A stretch of DNA of 64,000 nucleotides from Williamsia phyllosphaerae (GTDB taxonomy: Bacteria > Actinomycetota > Actinomycetes > Mycobacteriales > Mycobacteriaceae). The position numbers and the translations under genes are program-made. The notes below the pieces were generated by a model. That model was given only the letters and a program-made list of their open reading frames with translations, was not told the origin of the DNA and made no database searches. The stretch is from NCBI RefSeq assembly GCF_014635305.1, contig NZ_BMCS01000002.1, positions 124,001 through 188,000 of the forward strand, given 5' to 3'. Shown here one piece after another: positions 44,590 to 53,336 of this stretch. Numbering within the stretch: position 1 is the first letter of the stretch; each line of letters begins with the position of its first letter.

Positions 44590-46080
44590 TCACTCGCCTC
44601 TCGGAAGGCTGAAGACCGTGCGGTGCCAGTCCTTGCGGGCCACGCCGGTGATGTCGCTCATCACGTGTTTGACGCTGAGGTACTCGTCGAGCGAGTAGGC
44701 GGACATGTCCTTGCCGAACCCCGAGGCGCCGAAACCCCCGTGTGGCATCTCGCTGACGATGGGGATGTGGTCGTTGATCCACACGCAGCCGGCGTGGATC
44801 TCGCGTCCGGCGCGCTGCGCGCGGTAGACGTCCCGCGTCCACGCCGAGGCCGCCAACCCGAAGTCGGTGTCGTTCGCCCGCCGGATCGCGTCGTCGTCGT
44901 CGTCGAATGCGCTAACCGTGAGCACCGGACCGAAGACCTCGTCGCGGTAGACCTCCGCGTCCTCGCCGACGTCGGCCAGCAGGGTGGGCGGATAGTAGGC
45001 GCCGGGACCGTCGGGCACCGATCCCCCGGTGATCACCCGGATCCCGGAATCGGCGGCGCGGGACACCATCGCGGCCACCTTGTCGCGGTGCGCGCGGGAG
45101 ATCAGCGGCCCCATGTCGGTCGCGGGATCGGACGGATCGCCCACGCGGACCCTCGACATCAGATCCCCGACCCCGGCGACGAAGTCGTCGTAGAGATCAC
45201 GGGCGACGATCGCTCGGGTGGCGGCGGTGCAGTCCTGCCCGGAGTTGATCAGCGCCCCGGCGACCGCACCGTGGACCGCGGCGGTGAGATCGGCGTCGTC
45301 GAACACCACGAAGGGCGCCTTGCCACCGAGTTCGAGCTGTACGCGCGTGCCGTTCGTGGCGGCGGCCGCCATGACACGTCGTCCCACGCCGGTGGATCCG
45401 GTGAACGTCACGATGTCGACACCGCGGTGGCCCGCGAGGTGGGCGCCGACCTCTGCGCCGGTCCCGGTGAGGACGTTGAGCACCCCGTCCGGCACGCCGG
45501 CCTCGGTCGCCAGGGCGGCGAGGGTGATGGTGGTCAGCGGGGTCAGCTCCGACGGCTTGAGGACGACGGTGCACCCGGCGGCCAAGGCGGGCATGACCTT
45601 CCACACCGCCATGCCGAGTGGATAGTTCCACGGCGTGATGGACGCGACGACACCGATGGCCTCCCGCCGGATCGTCGAGGTGTGGTCGGCGGAGTACTCG
45701 GCACTGGCCTTGCCCTCGAGATTGCGCGCGATACCGGCGAAGAAGTCGGTGTTGTCGACGGCGCCGGGAAGGTCGAACTCGGTGGCCAGCCGGATGGGTT
45801 TGCCGGTCTGCGACACCTCCTGCGCCGCGAGGGCGTCGGCGTCGCGCTCGATCAACCGGGCCAGGCGACCGAGAACGGTGCTGCGTTCACCCGGGGTGGA
45901 TCCGGCCCAACCGGGCAGAGCGGCCCGCGCGACGGCGATCGCGGCGTCGACATCGGCGGCGGTGGCGAGCGCCATGTGCGCCACCGGCCGGTCGGTCGCC
46001 GGATCGATGACGGTGTGCACGGCGCCGGTGCCGACGAACTCGGCACCGGACACCCAGCCTGCGGGCAGAGTGGACGTCAT
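44590..46080 (-). CDS. Aldehyde dehydrogenase (aminobutyraldehyde/betaine-type)
   Basis: A 496-residue NAD(P)-dependent ALDH. It has PWNYPLGMAVWKVMPALAAG, TFTGSTGVGRRVM, the catalytic Glu region QLELGGKAPFVV and the catalytic Cys in NSGQDCTAATRAIV. HGGFGASGFGKDMSAYSLDE near the end is typical of gamma-aminobutyraldehyde dehydrogenases. It would oxidise an amino-aldehyde made by the local oxidase or aminotransferase. TACCAT lies 6 nt before the ATG (leaderless). An Lrp-type site at -33 to -25 overlaps its promoter. It is divergent from the Lrp gene. Confidence 0.92.
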   Translation of the reverse strand: MTSTLPAGWVSGAEFVGTGAVHTVIDPATDRPVAHMALATAADVDAAIAVARAALPGWAGSTPGERSTVLGRLARLIERDADALAAQEVSQTGKPIRLATEFDLPGAVDNTDFFAGIARNLEGKASAEYSADHTSTIRREAIGVVASITPWNYPLGMAVWKVMPALAAGCTVVLKPSELTPLTTITLAALATEAGVPDGVLNVLTGTGAEVGAHLAGHRGVDIVTFTGSTGVGRRVMAAAATNGTRVQLELGGKAPFVVFDDADLTAAVHGAVAGALINSGQDCTAATRAIVARDLYDDFVAGVGDLMSRVRVGDPSDPATDMGPLISRAHRDKVAAMVSRAADSGIRVITGGSVPDGPGAYYPPTLLADVGEDAEVYRDEVFGPVLTVSAFDDDDDAIRRANDTDFGLAASAWTRDVYRAQRAGREIHAGCVWINDHIPIVSEMPHGGFGASGFGKDMSAYSLDEYLSVKHVMSDITGVARKDWHRTVFSLPRGE

Positions 46081-46104
46081 GGCCCGATGGTAAGGGAACG
46101 AAGA

Positions 46105-46113
46105 CGGAATCCG
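46105..46113. promoter_or_regulatory. CGGAATCCG operator copy 1 in ALDH-lrp region
   Basis: The 9-bp near-palindrome CGGAATCCG lies at about -33 to -25 of the ALDH start. A second identical copy starts exactly 63 bp away at 46168. Two equal sites about six helical turns apart fit Lrp-type oligomer binding. Confidence 0.65.
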
Positions 46114-46123
46114 CCACGAAAGC

Positions 46124-46138
46124 GGTCGTTGAACGACC
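46124..46138. promoter_or_regulatory. Perfect palindrome between the two CGGAATCCG copies
   Basis: GGTCGTTGAACGACC has two perfect 7-bp arms with a single central base. It lies between the two CGGAATCCG copies in the divergent region, so it is a likely third contact or a separate operator. Confidence 0.65.
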
Positions 46139-46167
46139 GAATCGATGGCTTTTCTTGCGGAAAACTA

Positions 46168-46176
46168 CGGAATCCG
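46168..46176. promoter_or_regulatory. CGGAATCCG operator copy 2 before lrp
   Basis: An identical second CGGAATCCG copy sits 14 bp before GTG 46190. If lrp began at ATG 46145, this copy would be inside its coding sequence, so the repeat favours the later start. Confidence 0.6.
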
Positions 46177-46189
46177 TCACCATTGGCTC

Positions 46190-46642
46190 GTGGCCAAGGA
46201 CCTCGATCATGTCTCGAAACAGATCATCGAGGCGTTGCAGACCGACGGTCGTCGGTCCTACGCATCGGTGGGCAAATCGGTCGGTCTCTCCGAGGCCGCC
46301 GTGCGCAATCGTGTCCAGAAGCTCAGCGACAGTGGGGTTCTGCAGATCGTCGCGGTCACCGATCCGTTGCAGGTGGGATTCGCCCGGCAGGCGATGATCG
46401 GCATCCGCTGCACCGGCGACTCGGTGGTGTTGGCCGACAAGCTCGCCGAGATCGACGAGATCGACTACGTGGTCCTCACCGCCGGATCGTTCGACATCAT
46501 GATCGAGGTGGTCTGCGAGGACGACGACGGTCTGCTCGAACTGTTGAACCAGAAGGTGCGCACCCAACCGGGTGTGACCGGCACCGAGACGCTCGTCTAC
46601 CTGAAACTCGTCAAACAGCAATACAACTGGGGTACCCGATGA
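46190..46642 (+). CDS. Lrp/AsnC family transcriptional regulator
   Basis: A 150-residue Lrp/AsnC regulator. The N-terminal HTH reads LDHVSKQIIEALQTDGRRSY, then ASVGKSVGLSEAAVRNRVQKL, followed by the RAM/AsnC effector domain with VVLTAGSFDIMIEVVCEDDD and a TLVYLKLVKQQYNW tail. It likely senses an amino acid or amine and controls the divergent ALDH-oxidase genes and the coupled aminotransferase (ATGA overlap). GTG 46190 is preferred because the upstream extension to ATG 46145 is unlike the family and contains an operator copy. That longer start remains possible. Confidence 0.88.
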   Translation: MAKDLDHVSKQIIEALQTDGRRSYASVGKSVGLSEAAVRNRVQKLSDSGVLQIVAVTDPLQVGFARQAMIGIRCTGDSVVLADKLAEIDEIDYVVLTAGSFDIMIEVVCEDDDGLLELLNQKVRTQPGVTGTETLVYLKLVKQQYNWGTR

Positions 46643-48036
46643 CAACGACACCACTTCCCGTGAGCTCCGACTCCGATGCGGCCGGTACCGATCTCGGGGC
46701 CCGCAGCGCCCGACATCTCTGGGGGCACTTCGCCCGTCACGGCGAGGGCATCACCCCACCGGTCATCACCCGGGGCGAGGGGGTCCGGATCTTCGACGAC
46801 CGCGGCCGCAGTTACATCGACGGCCTGTCGGGCCTGTTCGTGGTGCAGGTCGGCCACGGCCGGGAGGAACTCGCCCGCGCCGCCGCGAACCAGGCCCAGA
46901 CCCTGGGATTCTTCCCGCTGTGGTCCTACGCCACCCCACCCGCGATCGAACTCGCCGAGCGACTGGCCCACCACGCCCCCGCGGACCTCAACCGTGTCTT
47001 CTTCACCACCGGCGGTGGCGAGGCGGTCGAGAGTGCCTGGAAGCTGGCCAAGAAGTACTTCAAGCTCAAGGGAAAGCCATACAAGCACAAGGTGATCTCG
47101 CGTGCCGTCGCCTATCACGGCACGCCGCAGGGAGCGCTCGCCATCACCGGGATCCCGGCGATGAAGCAGGATTTCGAGCCGCTGACCCCCGGCGCGTTCC
47201 GCGTGCCCAACACCAACATCTACCGCGCCACCGAACACGGTGACGACCCGAAGGCGTTCGGGCGGTGGGCCGCCGACCGGATCGCCGAGGCGATCGAGTT
47301 CGAAGGTCCGGAGACGGTGGCCGCGGTGTTCCTGGAGCCCGTGCAGAATGCGGGCGGTTGCTTCCCGCCCCCACCCGGATACTTCGAACGGGTACGCGAG
47401 ATCTGCGACGAGTACGACGTGCTGCTGGTGTCGGACGAGGTGATCTGCGCCTTCGGGCGGATCGGCTCGATGTTCGCCTGCGACGACTTCGGTTACGTCC
47501 CCGACATCATCACGTGCGCGAAGGGCATGACCTCCGGGTACTCCCCCATCGGCGCGATGATCGCCAGCGATCGCCTGTTCGAGCCGTTCGACGACGGCAT
47601 CACCTCGTTCGCGCACGGCTACACGTTCGGTGGTCACCCGGTCTCGGCGGCGGTGGCGCTGGCCAACCTCGACATCTTCGAGCGCGAGGGCATCAACGAC
47701 AACGTCAAGAACAACGCGGGCGCGTTCCGCTCGACCCTGGAACGGCTGAAGGATCTGCCGATCGTCGGCGACGTCCGCGGTGAGGGCTATTTCTACGGGA
47801 TCGAACTGGTCAAGGACCAGGCGACCAAGGAGACGTTCACCGCCGACGAGTCCGAAAGGGTCCTGCGCGGGTTCCTGTCGCACGCCCTGTTCGAGGCGGG
47901 GCTGTACTGCCGGGCCGACGACCGGGGCGATCCGGTCGTGCAGCTCGCACCTCCGCTCATCTGCGGTCAGTCGGAGTTCGACGAGATCGAGCAGATCCTG
48001 CGGTCGGTGCTCACCGAGGCGTACTCGCTGATCTGA
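46639..48036 (+). CDS. Class III aminotransferase (Rv3329-type, putrescine/beta-alanine-pyruvate-like)
   Basis: A 465-residue fold-type I omega-aminotransferase. Motifs are RGEGVRIFDDRGRSYIDGLSG, FFTTGGGEAVESAWKLA, AYHGTPQGALAITG, LEPVQNAGG, LVSDEVICAFGRIG and the PLP lysine in IITCAKGMTSGYSPIGA. The pattern fits enzymes that use putrescine, beta-alanine or similar amines with pyruvate as acceptor. Its ATG overlaps the lrp stop, and the next gene pair (hydrolase, dacB) repeats the mycobacterial Rv3329-Rv3330 order. It likely forms one catabolic unit with the ALDH and oxidase. Confidence 0.92.
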   Translation: MTTTPLPVSSDSDAAGTDLGARSARHLWGHFARHGEGITPPVITRGEGVRIFDDRGRSYIDGLSGLFVVQVGHGREELARAAANQAQTLGFFPLWSYATPPAIELAERLAHHAPADLNRVFFTTGGGEAVESAWKLAKKYFKLKGKPYKHKVISRAVAYHGTPQGALAITGIPAMKQDFEPLTPGAFRVPNTNIYRATEHGDDPKAFGRWAADRIAEAIEFEGPETVAAVFLEPVQNAGGCFPPPPGYFERVREICDEYDVLLVSDEVICAFGRIGSMFACDDFGYVPDIITCAKGMTSGYSPIGAMIASDRLFEPFDDGITSFAHGYTFGGHPVSAAVALANLDIFEREGINDNVKNNAGAFRSTLERLKDLPIVGDVRGEGYFYGIELVKDQATKETFTADESERVLRGFLSHALFEAGLYCRADDRGDPVVQLAPPLICGQSEFDEIEQILRSVLTEAYSLI

Positions 48037-48042
48037 GGTAGG

Positions 48043-48131
48043 TGACGGTGCCCGCCATTGCGCCTCTCGGCAGAAGGCCGCTCGTGGCGGCAAATGGGGT
48101 GGTACCCGGGGCAGTGGGTCGGGCACCGTCA
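48043..48131. repeat. 89-bp element with 12-bp perfect inverted termini and internal hairpin
   Basis: TGACGGTGCCCG (48043-48054) and CGGGCACCGTCA (48120-48131) are perfect reverse complements. Between them, CCATTGCGCC (48055-48064) pairs with GGCGGCAAATGG (48086-48097) through two single-base bulges. The element starts 7 nt after the aminotransferase stop. It has no clear target-site duplication and no U-tract. It could be a structured 3' UTR/attenuator, an unknown RNA or a MITE-like sequence. Confidence 0.6.
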
Positions 48132-48181
48132 TGGGTGTTCAACCCGCGTGCGCACACGGGTATTCCGCCTACCCTGACACC

Positions 48182-48985
48182 ATGTCCGACGCCCAGCTCC
48201 CCCGTCCCGGAACGGCCCTCGTCTTCGCCCCCGCCCCGACCGACGACGGCAGGCGTGTCGTCGTCTCCGCGCACGGCCTGACCTCGAGTCGTGCCGACGA
48301 GGACGCGCGCGGCATCTTCGACTGGCCTGCCGTCGACGACGTCGACGCCGTGCTCGTGCGCTACGACGCGCGGGGTCACGGCGAGTCCACCGGTCGTCCG
48401 GAGCCGGCCGACTACGCCTGGACCACCCTGGCCGACGACCTCCTCGCACTGATCGACGCCGTGTCACCGGACGCCCCGGTCGACGCCATCGGGGCATCGA
48501 TGGGCACGGCCACCATCGTCTGGGCGGCGCTACGCCGTCCCGACCGGTTCCGTCGGTTGGTGTTGGCCATCCCGCCCACCGCCTGGCAGACGCGGGCCGC
48601 CCAGGTCGAGGGATATCTGGCCGCGGCATCGATCGCGGAGCAGCACGGCATCGACGCCTTCGTCGAGGCGATGGCCGAGCAGCCGCAGGCGGAGATCCTC
48701 ACCGCGGGCGGCTGGGCCGACGAGCCGACGCGGCCGTCGGTCGGCATCGACCTGCTGCCGTCGGTGCTGCGCGGGGCCGCGATCTCCGATCTCCCCGACA
48801 CCGCGGAGGTGGCCCGCCTGCGGCACCCGACCCTGCTCCTGCCGTGGGCCACCGATCCCGGCCACCCGGTGAGCACGGCGCAGGTGCTGGCCGACGCGCT
48901 CCCCGCGTCGACCCTCGAGGTCGCCGAGGACCCCGACGCCATCCGCGGCTGGGGTCGCCGGGCCGCCGAGTTCTTGCGATCCTGA
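48182..48985 (+). CDS. Alpha/beta hydrolase
   Basis: A 267-residue alpha/beta-hydrolase. The oxyanion region reads VVVSAHGLTSSRADED, with the nucleophile Ser in AIGASMGTATIVW (GxSxG). RYDARGHGEST is the strand-4 turn, and TLLLPWATDPGHPVS supplies the acid/His end. The substrate is unknown. ATG 48182 lies 6 nt after TACCCT, which supports this start over an upstream ATG at 48131. A gene upstream of dacB in this place is not part of the mycobacterial set. Confidence 0.88.
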   Translation: MSDAQLPRPGTALVFAPAPTDDGRRVVVSAHGLTSSRADEDARGIFDWPAVDDVDAVLVRYDARGHGESTGRPEPADYAWTTLADDLLALIDAVSPDAPVDAIGASMGTATIVWAALRRPDRFRRLVLAIPPTAWQTRAAQVEGYLAAASIAEQHGIDAFVEAMAEQPQAEILTAGGWADEPTRPSVGIDLLPSVLRGAAISDLPDTAEVARLRHPTLLLPWATDPGHPVSTAQVLADALPASTLEVAEDPDAIRGWGRRAAEFLRS

Positions 48986-49027
48986 TATACCGGGTTTGCG
49001 TTCGTTCGCGCGGTACGTTCGACAGCA

Positions 49028-50326
49028 ATGTCCCCGCTCTCGCGCTCGTTCCGCGTTCTCGTCGCGTCCGCCCTCCTCGCGGCGTGTGTCGCGGTCGGCG
49101 CACCCGCCCAGGCCGACCCGGTGGTCGCGACCCCCGACGTCGCCGCGCCGTCCACCCCGAACACCGAGAGATGTCCGTACCGGTCGCAACCCGCGGCTGC
49201 CGTCGACTCCTCCGAGGTGCCACCGCCCGGCCAGTCCGCACCCGCGCCGCTGCCGGTCCCCGATCCCACCGTCGGCGGTGAACGGCTCTCGGCCTGCGGC
49301 GTCGTGACGGCCGGGTCGTCGGCGATCCCACGCGGGATCACCTCAGCCGGGTGGCTCGTCGCCGACGCAGGGTCGGGCGCGGTGCTCGCCGCCAAGGACC
49401 CACACGGCAGATACCGTCCGGCCAGCACCATCAAGACCCTGCTCGCGTTGGTCGCGCTCGACGAACTCGACCTCGACAAGGTCGTGACCGGGACGCGCGA
49501 GGACTACGGCATGGAGGGTGACTCGGCGGGTATCGGTCCCGGCGGCACCTACACCGTGCGACAGCTGCTGCAGGGCCTGCTGATGGTGTCGGGAAACGAC
49601 TGCGCCAACGCCCTGGCCCGCGAACTCGGTGGTTACGACGTGGCCGTGGGCAAGATGAACGAACTGGCGCACGACCTCGGCGCCGAGGACACCCGCGCGG
49701 CATCACCGTCGGGACTGGACGCACCCGGCATGAGCACATCGCCCTACGATCTGGCGCTGATCTTCCGTGCGGCGCTGCAGAACTCGACCTTCCGGGAGCT
49801 GGTGTCGAACGTCAGCGCCCCGTTCCCGGGTTACCCGAAACTCGCCGACGTCCCCGGCGACAAAGACCACCCCGGGTACCTCATGCAGACGCAGAACCGA
49901 CTGCTGCTCGACCAGTATCCCGGCACCATCGGCGGCAAGACCGGTTACACCGACGACGCCCGCAAGACCTTCGTCGGCGCCGTCGAACGCGACGGCCGCA
50001 CGCTCATCGTGGTGCAGATGTACGGCCTCAACGAGGCGGGCGACTCGTACTGGGATCAGGCGAAGGCACTGCTCGACCTCGGATTCGCGACCGGCGCGCA
50101 GGCGTCGGTGGGCACGCTGGTGTCGGGTCCCGCGGGCGCAGGCGCGTCGACCACGCCGTCGGCGGACACCGGCTCGGACCGGTCGGGGAATCTGGCCTAC
50201 CCCTCGTCACCGGACGGACCCGGCGGCTCGGACTGGACCGGTCGCCTGCTCGTCGGCGGCGTCGGCGTAGTGGTGGTCATCGGGCTCGTCTACGCCGCGA
50301 TTCGGGTCAACCGCCGCTCTCGCTGA
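49028..50326 (+). CDS. dacB: D-alanyl-D-alanine carboxypeptidase (DacB1-type)
   Basis: A 432-residue penicillin-binding protein of family S11. A signal peptide (residues 1-32, ending APAQA) leads to SxxK in RPASTIKTLLALVAL, SxN in VSGNDCANALAREL and KTG in IGGKTGYTDDARK. A C-terminal membrane anchor (VGGVGVVVVIGLVYAAI, then RVNRRSR) follows a Ser/Gly/Pro-rich linker. It trims the terminal D-Ala of peptidoglycan pentapeptides. TACGTT lies 8 nt before the ATG. Homologue of Rv3330. Confidence 0.95.
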   Translation: MSPLSRSFRVLVASALLAACVAVGAPAQADPVVATPDVAAPSTPNTERCPYRSQPAAAVDSSEVPPPGQSAPAPLPVPDPTVGGERLSACGVVTAGSSAIPRGITSAGWLVADAGSGAVLAAKDPHGRYRPASTIKTLLALVALDELDLDKVVTGTREDYGMEGDSAGIGPGGTYTVRQLLQGLLMVSGNDCANALARELGGYDVAVGKMNELAHDLGAEDTRAASPSGLDAPGMSTSPYDLALIFRAALQNSTFRELVSNVSAPFPGYPKLADVPGDKDHPGYLMQTQNRLLLDQYPGTIGGKTGYTDDARKTFVGAVERDGRTLIVVQMYGLNEAGDSYWDQAKALLDLGFATGAQASVGTLVSGPAGAGASTTPSADTGSDRSGNLAYPSSPDGPGGSDWTGRLLVGGVGVVVVIGLVYAAIRVNRRSR

Positions 50327-50341
50327 ACCAGCCGAGACCAG

Positions 50342-51409
50342 CTACCTCCGGCGCGACCGGAACCGGGAGAACGTCAGCGCCGCAACCGCGCCCGCGGCGA
50401 TGGACGCTGCGACGGTCGTGGGTGACGGCTCCGGACGGACCACCACGGTCGGCGCGATGGTGACGGGGTCGGGCACCGCCGTCTGTTCGAAGCGGGCGTT
50501 CGCCTCGTCGGTGGCCGCCCAGGCCGTGGCGAACAGGATGATGCGGGTGGTGAAGAAAGCGAACACCATGATGCCGATGATCGGACCGAAGGTCGCGCCC
50601 GCGGGGCCACTGGTGACGCCCTTGAGGTAGAAGGTCGCGATGAACTTGAAGACCTCGAAGACGACCGCGGTCAGCAGGCCCGCCTTGACCGCGTTGCGGT
50701 ACGGCAACGGGATCCGCGGCAGCCGCGCGATCACCCAGGTGAACAGCAGCGTGGAGGCGGCGAGCGAGACCACGATCGAGAGCACGCGGACCAGGATGGA
50801 CACGCCGGGCAGGTGGTCGAGGTTGACCAGCTCGAGGATGGTTGTCGTCAGCCCGCTTCCCGCCAGCGCGGACAGCCCGAACGACACGACCAGGGCCACG
50901 AACAGACCGAGCAGTGCACCGAGGTCACCGAGCTTGGTCTTGACGAACGACGACGACGGCGGCTCGGTCCCCCACTGCACGGTCAGTGCGTTGCGCAGGT
51001 TGGCCATCCATCCGAGGCCGGAGTAGACCGCGAGGACCAGACCGATGACACCGATCGACGCCCGCGACGAGATCGCCTGGTCCATCAGATCCTGCAACTG
51101 GTTGCCCATGTCGCCCTGCACCGAATCGGCGATCTTGTTCTTCGCGTCGTCGAGGAGATCGGGGCTCGCGACGAACACGAAACCCGCCGCGGCGAACCCG
51201 ATCATCAGCAGGGGGAACAGCGCCAGGATGCTGAAGTACGTGGCACCCGCCGCGAAGAAGTCGCCCTTGCTGCTCTGATAGCGGCCGCCGGCACGGATCA
51301 GATGATCGAGCCACGGGTACTTCGCACGCAGGGTCTCCAGGCGGGAGGGTGTGTCGTCGGAGGACTCCGCGGTCTCGGGGGTCGTGGTCTTCTGCGTGTC
51401 GGCCATCAT
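50342..51409 (-). CDS. YhjD/YihY/BrkB family membrane protein
   Basis: A 355-residue membrane protein, second of this family in the window. It carries the family opening GDFFAAGATYFSILALFPLLMIGF, then LVLAVYSGLGWMANLRNALTV, and several further helices, with a PTVVVRPEPS tail. Homologous to Rv3335c, which also lies next to trpS. The function is undefined; YhjD has been linked to lipid export. Two ATGs (51409 and 51406) follow a GGGAG site. Confidence 0.9.
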   Translation of the reverse strand: MMADTQKTTTPETAESSDDTPSRLETLRAKYPWLDHLIRAGGRYQSSKGDFFAAGATYFSILALFPLLMIGFAAAGFVFVASPDLLDDAKNKIADSVQGDMGNQLQDLMDQAISSRASIGVIGLVLAVYSGLGWMANLRNALTVQWGTEPPSSSFVKTKLGDLGALLGLFVALVVSFGLSALAGSGLTTTILELVNLDHLPGVSILVRVLSIVVSLAASTLLFTWVIARLPRIPLPYRNAVKAGLLTAVVFEVFKFIATFYLKGVTSGPAGATFGPIIGIMVFAFFTTRIILFATAWAATDEANARFEQTAVPDPVTIAPTVVVRPEPSPTTVAASIAAGAVAALTFSRFRSRRR

Positions 51410-51454
51410 CGCTCCCTGCTCGTCGGCGGTGGGCTGCTGCGTGCCTCGCCGAAG

Positions 51455-52495
<1,041 letters not shown>

Positions 52496-53323
52496 CTAGG
52501 CGTACTCGACGGTGACCGGGGCGTGGTCCGACCAGCGCCGGTCGTATGCCTCGGCCCGCTCCACGCGGGCCGAGGACGCGAGCCTCGCCGCCGTCGCGTT
52601 GGCCAGGTGGTAGTCGATCCGCCATCCGGAATCGTTGTCGAAGGCCTTGCCGCGCCACGACCACCAGGAGTACGGCCCCGGCTCGTCACCGCGCAGCGAC
52701 CGCACCACGTCGGTCCACCGACCGGCGAGCAGGTCGGCGACCCACTGCCGCTCCTCGGGGAGGAACCCGGGACTCTTCGCGTTCGTCTTCCACGCCTTGA
52801 GGTCCAGCTCGGTGTGCGCGATGTTCCAGTCACCGCCCACGACGACCGCACGCCGCTTGCGCGCGAGGGTGTCGAGGTGGGTCGCGAAGGAATCCATGAA
52901 GCGGAACTTGTCGTCGCGCTTGGATCCGTCCGAAGCACCCTTGGGGAGGTACAGCGACCCCACCGTGAGCGCGGGCCGGTCGTCGGCGGCGGCGAAATCG
53001 GCCTCCAGGTACCGGCCGGTGTGATCGAACTCGTCGCTGCCGAAACCTCGGCGCACCGCGGTGGGCGGGAGCGTGCTCAGCACCCCGACGCCGGCGTGGC
53101 CCTTGACCGACGAGTCGACCATCGACAGGTGCCATCCGGCCTCGAGCGCGGGAGCCAGGGCCTCTCGGGCCTGCTCCTCGGTGGCCCGGATCTCCTGCAT
53201 CAGCACGAAGCGTGAGCCGATCGGCTCGCCCAGCCAGGGCAGCATCCCGGGGTTGTGCGGATTGCGTTCCTTGACCGCGGCGCGGACACCGTTGACGTTG
53301 GCTGTGGTGATCGTGAAGGGCAC
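52496..53323 (-). CDS. xthA: Exodeoxyribonuclease III (AP endonuclease)
   Basis: A 275-residue ExoIII/XthA-type enzyme. ITTANVNGVRAAVKE holds the first metal/catalytic residues, VLMQEIRATEEQ the metal Glu, VVGGDWNIAHTELDLK the catalytic Asp-Asn pair, SWWSWRG and IDYHLAN follow, and YDRRWSDHAPV ends with the His. It nicks abasic sites and removes 3' blocks in base-excision repair. GTG 53323 has TAGTCT 7 nt upstream, and this hexamer overlaps the stop of the MFS gene. Confidence 0.93.
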   Translation of the reverse strand: MPFTITTANVNGVRAAVKERNPHNPGMLPWLGEPIGSRFVLMQEIRATEEQAREALAPALEAGWHLSMVDSSVKGHAGVGVLSTLPPTAVRRGFGSDEFDHTGRYLEADFAAADDRPALTVGSLYLPKGASDGSKRDDKFRFMDSFATHLDTLARKRRAVVVGGDWNIAHTELDLKAWKTNAKSPGFLPEERQWVADLLAGRWTDVVRSLRGDEPGPYSWWSWRGKAFDNDSGWRIDYHLANATAARLASSARVERAEAYDRRWSDHAPVTVEYA

Positions 53324-53330
53324 GGCCGCG

Positions 53331-53336
53331 AGACTA
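53331..53336 (-). promoter_or_regulatory. TAGTCT -10 of xthA overlapping MFS stop codon
   Basis: TAGTCT lies 7 nt before GTG 53323, and its TAG is also the stop codon of the upstream MFS gene. The pattern matches the other leaderless sites in the window and explains how xthA can be expressed on its own. Confidence 0.6.

Noticed and set aside
46145..46189. Extended lrp start at ATG 46145
   Set aside because: The added residues do not resemble the Lrp N terminus and contain the second CGGAATCCG copy. It is kept as an alternative only.
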